A stretch of DNA of 12,338 bases from Bordetella parapertussis (GTDB lineage Bacteria; Pseudomonadota; Gammaproteobacteria; Burkholderiales; Burkholderiaceae): the NCBI GenBank assembly GCA_945901665.1, contig CAMDLJ010000045.1, forward strand, positions 1 through 12,338, given 5' to 3'. Below, in pieces: positions 6,941 to 12,338 of the stretch; the stretch's first letter is position 1; each line of letters starts with the position of its first letter. Below the pieces are notes generated by a model that was given only the letters and a program-made list of their open reading frames with translations, did not search any database and was not told where the DNA came from. Both the position numbers and the translations under genes were made by a program.

Positions 6941-8095
6941 TCACATGGCGGCTTCGAGCATCTCGCGGTAATCGCTCGCGCTGGCCAAGCGGGGGTTGGT
7001 TTTGTGGCAATGGTCGGCCATGGCCCCTTCAATGATTTTGTCAAACCACGCCCGCTCTACGCCCATGGCGGCCAATCCTGAGGGCAGCCCCAAGCGCGCA
7101 TTCATGGCGGTGATGGCTTGGGCCACGGCTTGGGCAGCTGGCGCTGCCCCGGTGATGGCGCCCAAGCCCATGGCGTAGGCCATGCGCTCCATGCGGCGCT
7201 CTTGTTGGACCGAAGGGGCCGCCGCATTGAAGCGCACCACCGCCGGCAAAAACATGGCGTTCAAGGTGCCGTGGTGCAGGCGCGGGTTCACGCCCCCCAG
7301 GCTGTGGCTCAAGCTGTGCACACAGCCCAGACCCTTTTGAAAGGCCATGGCCCCTTGCATGGAGGCGCTCATCATGTTCAAGCGCGCATCGCGGTCTTGT
7401 CCGTTTTCGGTGGCGCGTTCGATGTGGGCCCAGCCCCGGGTCAAACCATCCAGCGCAATGCCATCGGCGGGCGGGTTGAAAGGGGCGGCCATGAAGGTTT
7501 CCATGCAATGGGCCACGGCATCCATGCCGGTGGCCGCCGTCAAGCCAGGAGGCAAACCCAAGGTCAGGGTGGGGTCGAGCAAGGCGGCCTTGGGCATCAG
7601 GTGCCAACTGTGAAAGCCGAGTTTGCGGCCATCGTCGACGATCACAATCGCCCCGCGCGCCACCTCGCTGCCCGTGCCCGCCGTGGTGGGCACCGCAATC
7701 AAGGGGGCGACGCGTTCGCTGATGCGCGGCGAGCCGCCTTCGATGGTGGCGTAATGTTTCAAGGGCCCGGGGTGGGTGGCGGCAATGGCCACGCCTTTGG
7801 CGCAGTCGATGGCCGAGCCTCCGCCAAAGGCCACCAGGCCATCGCACGCGTGTTTTTGGTACAAGGCGGCTGCGGCCCGCACCGCCGCTTCGGTCGGGTT
7901 GGACGGGGTTTGGTCAAACACCACGGTGTCGTGGCCCAAGACCGCCAGGGCCATGTCGAGCAAGCCTGCGGCCTTGACACCCGCGTCTGTGACGATCAGG
8001 GGCTTGAGAATATGGGCTTTTTCGCATTCGGCTTTGAGTTGTTGTAAAGCGCCGTAGGCGATTTGAATGTTGGTGAGGTAAATGATGTGGGACAT
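6941..8095 (-). CDS. Iron-containing alcohol dehydrogenase
   Basis: A group III (iron-dependent) alcohol dehydrogenase, oxidising an alcohol or reducing an aldehyde with NAD(P). Numbered from the preferred start (384 residues), the cofactor motif GGGSAIDCAKG is at 91-101 and PTTAGTGSEV at 136-145. The metal ligands line up with those of E. coli FucO: Asp192, His196 (GMDAVAHCMETF), His260 and His274 (GLGCVHSLSHSLGG...LHHGT), with the nearby conserved His264 also present. I prefer the ATG at 8095 because AGAAG lies five bases upstream. A second in-frame ATG at 8110 would add MTEAT but has no ribosome site. The gene is convergent with the patatin-like gene and divergent from the thioesterase-GNAT gene. 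The substrate cannot be deduced. Confidence 0.93.
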   Translation of the reverse strand: MSHIIYLTNIQIAYGALQQLKAECEKAHILKPLIVTDAGVKAAGLLDMALAVLGHDTVVFDQTPSNPTEAAVRAAAALYQKHACDGLVAFGGGSAIDCAKGVAIAATHPGPLKHYATIEGGSPRISERVAPLIAVPTTAGTGSEVARGAIVIVDDGRKLGFHSWHLMPKAALLDPTLTLGLPPGLTAATGMDAVAHCMETFMAAPFNPPADGIALDGLTRGWAHIERATENGQDRDARLNMMSASMQGAMAFQKGLGCVHSLSHSLGGVNPRLHHGTLNAMFLPAVVRFNAAAPSVQQERRMERMAYAMGLGAITGAAPAAQAVAQAITAMNARLGLPSGLAAMGVERAWFDKIIEGAMADHCHKTNPRLASASDYREMLEAAM

Positions 8096-8145
8096 GGTGG
8101 CTTCTGTCATGGGGTTGGGGCTGGCAGTCCAGCGCTGAGGGAACG

Positions 8146-8151
8146 ACTATA
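8146..8151 (-). promoter_or_regulatory. Candidate -10 element for the alcohol dehydrogenase
   Basis: On the minus strand these bases read TATAGT, five of six matches to the sigma-70 -10 consensus. A start of transcription near 8139 would leave a leader of about 30-45 bases before the dehydrogenase. No good -35 hexamer is visible at the ideal distance, so this is tentative. Confidence 0.3.
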
Positions 8152-8162
8152 GCCAACCGCGC

Positions 8163-8192
8163 TTGTCATAAACTGCCGACTTTCCCCTATGG
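8163..8192 (+). promoter_or_regulatory. Candidate promoter for the thioesterase-GNAT gene
   Basis: TTGTCA at 8163-8168 matches the -35 consensus in five of six bases. The possible -10, CTATGG at 8187-8192 after an 18-base spacer, is poor. Transcription would start about 20 bases before the gene. Only the -35 half is convincing. Confidence 0.25.
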
Positions 8193-8215
8193 CTGGGGCC
8201 TGGACCCTGGAAAGT
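8179..8215 (+). other. Inverted repeat that could mask a ribosome binding site
   Basis: ACTTTCC (8179-8185) is perfectly complementary to GGAAAGT (8209-8215), with a 23-base loop that itself holds CCCC and GGGG four-base arms. The right arm contains the only Shine-Dalgarno-like sequence of the downstream gene (GGAAAG at 8209-8214, ATG at 8220). If transcription starts upstream of 8179, the hairpin could limit translation. A seven-base match over this distance can also occur by chance. Confidence 0.3.
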
Positions 8216-8219
8216 GCGC

Positions 8220-9077
8220 ATGAAAAAAGATGATTTCCGATTTGTTCACCGCCTGCGCGTGCGCTGGTCCGAGGTGGACATGCAACAAATCGTGTTCAAC
8301 GCCCATTACGCCATGTACCTGGACACGGCCATCTGCGACTACTGGCGGCATTTGGCCTTGCCTTATGAAGACACGATGCGCGCGCTCAACGGGGATATTT
8401 TTCTGAAAAAAACCACCGTGGAGTTCCATGCCTCGGCACGCTACGACGATGCGCTGGCGGTGGGCTTGCGCTGCGCACGGGTGGGGCGTTCGTCGATGGT
8501 GTTTGAAGGCGGGGTGTTTTTGGGTGAGCAGTTGCTGACCCAAGGCGAGATGGTCTATGTGTTTGCCAACCCCCAGACCCACACCTCGTTGACCGTGCCC
8601 GACCCGTTGCGCCACTGTTTGGAGGCGTATGAACGCGGCGAACCGATCACGCGTTTGCAATGCGGCGATTGGGCGCAGCTGGAACCCCTGGCCGGCCCAT
8701 TGCGCAAAGAAGTGTTTGTCCAAGAGCAAGGCATTGACCCAGCGCTCGAGTGGGACCCCGCAGACGCCCATTGCGTGCATGCGGTGCTCTGCAACCACCT
8801 GGGTGTTGCAGTGGCCACCGGTCGCTTATTGCCAAGCCATCAGGGCGTGTCAAAAATTGGGCGCATGGCCGTGCTGCGCCGCTTGCGCGAAACCGGCTTG
8901 GGCCGCCAGGTGTTATTGGCTTTGGTGGCCCAGGCCCGACAGCGCGGTGACGCACAGGTGCTGCTGCACGCCCAGCAAAGTGCCCAGGGCTTTTACGACC
9001 GACTGGGGTTTATGCCCCAAGGCGAGCCCTTTGAGGAAGCGGGCATTGGCCACATGGCCATGGTCTTGAACCTCTGA
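8220..9077 (+). CDS. Fusion: YbgC/FadM-like acyl-CoA thioesterase + GNAT N-acetyltransferase
   Basis: One continuous 285-residue frame encodes two enzymes. Residues about 6-135 form a YbgC/FadM (4HBT) hotdog thioesterase: RVRWSEVDMQQIVFNAHYA is the active-site segment, with Asp20 in the position of the catalytic aspartate. Residues about 145-285 form a GNAT acetyltransferase of the ElaA/YjcF type: LRKEVFVQEQGI at 161-172 followed by LEWDPADAHCVHAVL, the acetyl-CoA pyrophosphate loop ETGLGRQ ending at 230, and the terminal QGFYDRLGFMPQGEPFEEAGI signature. Both halves use CoA thioesters, one hydrolysing and one transferring. The ATG at 8220 is preferred over the GTG at 8214 because GGAAAG precedes it. 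There is no stop or frameshift between the halves. Substrates for both domains are unknown. Confidence 0.9.
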   Translation: MKKDDFRFVHRLRVRWSEVDMQQIVFNAHYAMYLDTAICDYWRHLALPYEDTMRALNGDIFLKKTTVEFHASARYDDALAVGLRCARVGRSSMVFEGGVFLGEQLLTQGEMVYVFANPQTHTSLTVPDPLRHCLEAYERGEPITRLQCGDWAQLEPLAGPLRKEVFVQEQGIDPALEWDPADAHCVHAVLCNHLGVAVATGRLLPSHQGVSKIGRMAVLRRLRETGLGRQVLLALVAQARQRGDAQVLLHAQQSAQGFYDRLGFMPQGEPFEEAGIGHMAMVLNL

Positions 9078-9125
9078 GCCTGACAGGATGCTGCGGCCAC
9101 TGAGCGCAAAGCGCGGTCACTCTGA

Positions 9126-9166
9126 AGACCAAAGACAAGGTGGTCTGCGACAAGGATGGACTTGTC
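9126..9166. terminator. Weak stem-loops between convergent genes
   Basis: Two small inverted repeats lie in the 99-base gap between the fusion gene and ygfZ: AGACCA/TGGTCT (9126-9131 with 9141-9146) and GACAAG/CTTGTC (9149-9154 with 9161-9166). Neither is followed by a T-tract. They may contribute to stopping transcription from either side, but the support is thin. Confidence 0.2.
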
Positions 9167-9176
9167 CAAACCCAGA

Positions 9177-10109
9177 TCAAATATCGTCGCGCAAGGGATA
9201 GGGCAGGGGCAAAAGTTGCAGCAGCGGCCCATCGGGCGCGCCCAAATGCAGCGCCGTGGCATCGGCTGCCGCAGTTTGCAAACAGGCAATGGCCACGCCA
9301 CCGGTGTCACCGTTGGTGGCCGCTTGGGCGATGGTGCCGCAGTCTTGGCGCGTGTCGTGGGCCGAAAAAACAGCTTGTCCCACTTGCATGGGCGGCCCCG
9401 ACAGGATGAAGGCCCGGCGCTTGATGGCCCCCCTGAACTGGCTGCGCGCCACCACCTCTTGACCGGGGTAGCAACCCTTTTTAAAACTCACCCCGTCAAT
9501 GGACTCGTGGTTGAGCATTTGGGGGACAAAAGCTTCCACCGTGGCGGCTTGAACATCGGCCACACCCGCCATCACCTCGCCCCACAACCAAGCGTCTAGG
9601 CTCAATGACGCTGGATGGGTGGGGCTGACTGGGCTTTCTCCCGCCGGGGCCAGCCACAAAGCCCGCGCTTGACCGGCTGCGGGGTACATGCCCATGGCGG
9701 TGCCGCCCAAAAGGCCATGCTTTTTCCAAGTCGGGGGCAGGGGACCGCCCACCAAGCCCCACACAGCGAACTCTTCACTGGCGTCGCGCAAACGGGCTTT
9801 GGCTCGCAAAACAAACATCGACAGGCGTTTGCACACCGCGGCCAGCACATCGCGGCGGCACACCAGCCAAACGGTGTCGGGGGCGTGGACATTTGCCACA
9901 AAAGTGGCTTGCATGCGCCCTTTGGCATTGCAAAACGAGCTGAACCGCACGCCATCGGCAGGCAGCAAAGCCAGATCATGGGTGAGTTGGTTTTGCAAAA
10001 AAGAAACCGCATCGCTGCCGTTCACCTCGATCACACCCAAATGGGGCAATGGGCAGGCACCTTGAAAATTGACCGGGGGCAAGGGGTTGTGGGGGCGGGT
10101 GTTTGTCAT
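9177..10109 (-). CDS. ygfZ: Folate-binding protein YgfZ (CAF17-like iron-sulfur cluster maintenance protein)
   Basis: YgfZ is a tetrahydrofolate-binding member of the GcvT/CAF17 fold that supports repair or synthesis of certain iron-sulfur enzymes. The diagnostic motif KGCYPGQE is at residues 211-218 with the conserved Cys213. The N-terminal GcvT-like segment LGVIEVNGSDAVSFLQNQLT is near 25-44. The length from the ATG at 10109 is 310 residues, normal for the family. The frame stays open to 10307, but that would run far into mltG, and the extra residues are not family-like. The ATG at 10124 would add MIIQP and is a real alternative, with a distant AGGA upstream. Neither start has a well-placed ribosome site. 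The gene is divergent from mltG and convergent with the fusion gene. Confidence 0.93.
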   Translation of the reverse strand: MTNTRPHNPLPPVNFQGACPLPHLGVIEVNGSDAVSFLQNQLTHDLALLPADGVRFSSFCNAKGRMQATFVANVHAPDTVWLVCRRDVLAAVCKRLSMFVLRAKARLRDASEEFAVWGLVGGPLPPTWKKHGLLGGTAMGMYPAAGQARALWLAPAGESPVSPTHPASLSLDAWLWGEVMAGVADVQAATVEAFVPQMLNHESIDGVSFKKGCYPGQEVVARSQFRGAIKRRAFILSGPPMQVGQAVFSAHDTRQDCGTIAQAATNGDTGGVAIACLQTAAADATALHLGAPDGPLLQLLPLPYPLRDDI

Positions 10110-10116
10110 GGGCTGA

Positions 10117-10122
10117 ATTATC
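10117..10122 (-). promoter_or_regulatory. Candidate -10 element for ygfZ
   Basis: On the minus strand these bases read GATAAT, five of six matches to the -10 consensus. Transcription would then begin close to 10110, almost at the ygfZ ATG (10109), giving a leaderless or nearly leaderless message. A weak TTTCAA lies 18 bases upstream as a possible -35, inside the mltG coding start. Confidence 0.3.
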
Positions 10123-10125
10123 ATC

Positions 10126-11172
10126 GTGGGCTCATTTCCTTTGAAAGCCCAAGCCTTGCGCAATACATGGGGCAGATGGCTGCTCATCACCGTGCTCTTT
10201 TTGTCGCTGTGCCTGGCCACGGTGGCGGGATGGGTGTTGCGCGATTTGCCCCTGGCCCGCGAGGTGGTGGAGCTGACCATTGAGCCTGGCACGACCGTGC
10301 GCGGCATCGCTCAACTCACTGTTGACAGCGGCGTCGAGGTCAATCCCACCCTGTTGTATTGGTTCATGCGCCTGAGTGGTCAGTCGCGTTTACTGCGCGC
10401 TGGCAGTTATGAGATCAAGGCTGGTGAATCGTCTTGGGATTTGCTTCAAAAAATCAGCCGCGGTCAAGAGTCCTTGCAAACCCTGGTGCTCGTCGAAGGC
10501 TGGACATTTCGCCAATTTCGAGCCGCCTTGGACCGTTCTGAGCATTTGCAACACCTGACCCGAGGCCAAACCGATGAGGCCATCATGGCCCAATTGGGTC
10601 GCTCGGGCCAAGCGGCAGAAGGTCGGTTTTTTCCAGACACCTACACCCACGGCAAAGGCGACTCAGACCTGCGCATCATGCACCGCGCCATGAAGGCCAT
10701 GGACCGCCAATTGGCCAATATTTGGCAAGCCCGCGCCGAACGCATCGAGTTGACTAACGCCGAGCAAGCCCTGATTTTGGCCAGCATCGTGGAAAAAGAA
10801 ACCGGCAAAGCCAGCGACCGGCGCATGATTTCCAGCGTGTTTCACAACCGCCTGCGCGTGGGCATGCCTTTGCAAACCGATCCCACGGTGATTTATGGCA
10901 TGGGTGAGGCTTTTGATGGCAATTTGCGCCGACGTGACTTGCAAACCGATCACCCTTGGAACACCTATACCCGCAAGGGCCTGCCCCCCACGCCCATTGC
11001 CATGCCCGGCAAAGCGGCATTGTTGGCCGCTGTGCAACCCGAGCGCAGCGATGCTTTTTACTTTGTGGCCCGGGGGGACGGCAGCAGCGCGTTCAGTAAA
11101 AATTTGGACGACCACAATGCCGCCGTTGACCGCTACCAACGCCGGCGCAATGCGGGCGGCACCACGCCCTGA
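10126..11172 (+). CDS. mltG: Endolytic murein transglycosylase MltG (YceG-like)
   Basis: MltG is an inner-membrane lytic transglycosylase that cuts nascent peptidoglycan strands and helps set glycan length. The 348-residue protein has a single N-terminal membrane segment (about 18-38, [19 protein letters not shown]) followed by a periplasmic YceG domain. The motif FFPDTY is at 168-173. The catalytic glutamate motif SIVEKETG has Glu223, and [19 protein letters not shown] is family-typical. No in-frame ATG exists near the start. An in-frame stop at 10114-10116 confines initiation to the GTG at 10126 or the TTG at 10141, since the membrane segment must be included. Neither has an obvious ribosome site. 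tmk follows after 28 bases, a gene order I recall from Burkholderiales. Confidence 0.93.
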   Translation: MGSFPLKAQALRNTWGRWLLITVLFLSLCLATVAGWVLRDLPLAREVVELTIEPGTTVRGIAQLTVDSGVEVNPTLLYWFMRLSGQSRLLRAGSYEIKAGESSWDLLQKISRGQESLQTLVLVEGWTFRQFRAALDRSEHLQHLTRGQTDEAIMAQLGRSGQAAEGRFFPDTYTHGKGDSDLRIMHRAMKAMDRQLANIWQARAERIELTNAEQALILASIVEKETGKASDRRMISSVFHNRLRVGMPLQTDPTVIYGMGEAFDGNLRRRDLQTDHPWNTYTRKGLPPTPIAMPGKAALLAAVQPERSDAFYFVARGDGSSAFSKNLDDHNAAVDRYQRRRNAGGTTP

Positions 11173-11200
11173 CGGGGCATGGACAAGGCACAATCCAACC

Positions 11201-11872
11201 ATGAGCAAGGGCGTTTTCATCAGTTTTGAAGGGGTGGACGGGGCGGGCAAGTCCACCCACATCCAAGGCCTGGCCGACACCTTTCGTCAACAGGGCCGAT
11301 CTGTCACCCTGACGCGCGAACCGGGCGGCACCCCATTGGCCGAAAAACTGCGCCAGTTGGTGTTGAACGACGCCATGGACCCGCTCACCGAGGCCTTGCT
11401 GATGTTTGCCGCTCGGCGCAGCCACATCCAAGAAGTCATCCTGCCCGCCTTGGCACAGGGCCAGGTGGTGTTGTGCGACCGCTTCACCGACGCCACCTTT
11501 GCCTATCAAGGCCATGGGCGCGGCTTTGATCTGAACGTGTTGTCGCAATTGGAGCAATGGGTGCAAGGGAAAGACAGCGGTGAGTTGCTGCAACCCGATA
11601 TGACCCTGTGGTTTGCCCTGGACCCGGCCATTGCTGCCGAGCGCTTGGCCGATGCACGTGTGCCCGATCGTTTTGAATCCCAGCCCCTGGCCTTTTTTGC
11701 CCAGGTGCATGCCGGCTACCAAGCCCGCGCCCAATCTGCGCCGGGGCGCATGGTGCGCATCGATGCGGCCCAATCCCGCCACCAGGTCTGGCAGCAATTG
11801 ACCCAGGCCTTGGTGCGCCGCGGTTGGTTGTCCATCATGGTGCCGACGCCCCCGTCCATTCACACGCCATGA
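11201..11872 (+). CDS. tmk: dTMP kinase
   Basis: Thymidylate kinase phosphorylates dTMP to dTDP with ATP, an essential step in making dTTP for DNA synthesis. The 223-residue protein starts [14 protein letters not shown], with the Walker A loop at 11-19. The substrate-binding [13 protein letters not shown] follows near 40-52, the conserved Asp93-Arg94-Phe95 lies in [14 protein letters not shown], and the LID-region segment RVPDRFES is downstream. The frame is open further upstream to 10895, but that overlaps mltG, and the sequence there is a shadow of it. The ATG at 11201 begins exactly where family members begin. The ribosome site is weak (AAGG about 12 bases upstream). The stop overlaps the start of holB by four bases, so the two are likely translationally coupled. 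Confidence 0.97.
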   Translation: MSKGVFISFEGVDGAGKSTHIQGLADTFRQQGRSVTLTREPGGTPLAEKLRQLVLNDAMDPLTEALLMFAARRSHIQEVILPALAQGQVVLCDRFTDATFAYQGHGRGFDLNVLSQLEQWVQGKDSGELLQPDMTLWFALDPAIAAERLADARVPDRFESQPLAFFAQVHAGYQARAQSAPGRMVRIDAAQSRHQVWQQLTQALVRRGWLSIMVPTPPSIHTP

Positions 11873-12338
11873 GTGATTCCCCCCCCAGTCCAGCGCCTGC
11901 TCCCTGGTTGGCCCCGGCCTTGCGAAGCCTGCTGAACCAGCGCGGACATGCTTGGTTGCTGTCAGGCCCGTCTGGACTGGGCCAATACACCCTGGCATTG
12001 GAACTGGCCCGAGCTTGGTTGTGCTTACAACCCACCGAGGAGGGCGCCTGCGGGCATTGCGCCAGTTGCCGCAACATGGATCTGCGCACCCACGCCGACC
12101 TGCGCTTGCTGATGCCAGAGACCCAGATGTTGGACAAGGGCTGGCCCCTGCACGAGAAAGCCCAAAAAGAGATTGACGAAAAAGACCGCAAACCCAGCCG
12201 CGAAATTCGGGTGGACGCCGCCCGGGACATGGTGGCCTTCAGCCAAACCACCCGCTCCGGTGGCCGCCACAAAGTCGTGATGATTTACCCCGCCGAGCGG
12301 ATGAACCACATCACCGCCAACACCATCTTGAAAACCCT
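11869..12338 (+). CDS. holB: DNA polymerase III subunit delta prime (3' partial)
   Basis: Delta prime is part of the clamp-loader complex that places the beta sliding clamp on DNA. The first 156 residues are inside the window and the gene runs off the right edge. A degenerate Walker A region, [18 protein letters not shown], places Gln39 where ATP-binding relatives have Lys, consistent with delta prime not hydrolysing ATP. The zinc module cysteines are Cys52, Cys61, Cys64 and Cys67 (CGHCASC), nearly the same spacing as in E. coli. [16 protein letters not shown] and the ANTILKT segment at the window edge match the family. Compared with E. coli, about 25 extra charged residues lie between the zinc module and VDAARD. 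It starts within the tmk stop (ATGA). Confidence 0.95.
   Translation, partial: MSDSPPSPAPAPWLAPALRSLLNQRGHAWLLSGPSGLGQYTLALELARAWLCLQPTEEGACGHCASCRNMDLRTHADLRLLMPETQMLDKGWPLHEKAQKEIDEKDRKPSREIRVDAARDMVAFSQTTRSGGRHKVVMIYPAERMNHITANTILKT

Noticed and set aside
7118..8047. 309-residue plus-strand frame opposite the alcohol dehydrogenase
   Set aside because: The minus strand carries all metal ligands and cofactor motifs of an iron-dependent alcohol dehydrogenase. The plus frame is Gly/His/Arg-rich shadow sequence.
10110..10307. Long upstream extension of ygfZ to an ATG at 10307
   Set aside because: It would overlap the start and membrane segment of mltG by about 180 bases, and the added residues do not resemble YgfZ, whose conserved N-terminus begins just after 10109.
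10895..11200. Upstream extension of tmk to 10895
   Set aside because: That region is the 3' part of mltG in another frame. The known dTMP kinase N-terminus begins at the ATG at 11201.
1..12338. Searched for tRNA or rRNA genes, CRISPR repeats, insertion sequence ends, integrase or phage genes, toxin-antitoxin pairs and riboswitch-like leaders
   Set aside because: Nothing recognisable by eye. The intergenic gaps are all about 110 bases or less and the genes are conserved chromosomal types with uniform base composition, so there is no sign of a mobile island.

Overview
The window looks like chromosomal DNA from a betaproteobacterium of the order Burkholderiales, most likely family Comamonadaceae. 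The DNA is GC-rich, with strong G/C at third codon positions and heavy use of TTG for leucine. The right-hand block, ygfZ facing away from mltG-tmk-holB, is an arrangement I recall from this order. The genus cannot be fixed from the sequence. Coding density is very high, the largest gap is about 110 bases, and I see no RNA genes, insertion sequences, phage genes or CRISPR array.

Left block (2-3327, all +): a PaaI-type thioesterase cut by the window edge, a zinc-independent MDR-family NADP-dependent oxidoreductase, a glutathione S-transferase-family protein with a C-terminal extension, and a classical SDR dehydrogenase. The last two share an ATGA stop/start. Tight spacing suggests one operon handling acyl-CoA or carbonyl intermediates. 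The substrates are not visible from sequence.

Middle block: tex (3392-5776, +), an RNA-binding transcription accessory protein, follows a 17-base palindrome that may be an operator or a terminator. A patatin-like lipid hydrolase (5793-6854, +) lies 16 bases behind tex. Convergent to it is an iron-containing alcohol dehydrogenase (6941-8095, -). Divergent from that gene is a single protein joining a YbgC/FadM-like hotdog thioesterase to a GNAT acetyltransferase (8220-9077, +), the most unusual gene here.

Right block: ygfZ (9177-10109, -), a folate-dependent protein of iron-sulfur cluster maintenance, lies convergent to the fusion gene and back to back with mltG (10126-11172, +), the endolytic murein transglycosylase. 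Only about 16 bases separate their start codons. tmk (11201-11872, dTMP kinase) and holB (11869 to the window edge, DNA polymerase III delta prime) follow, overlapping by four bases.

Most of the window is conserved core and housekeeping content. I found no clear sign of a new multi-gene system. The points most worth a second look are the thioesterase-GNAT fusion, the compressed ygfZ/mltG divergent start region with a non-ATG mltG start, and two small intergenic structures at 3342-3358 and 8179-8215.
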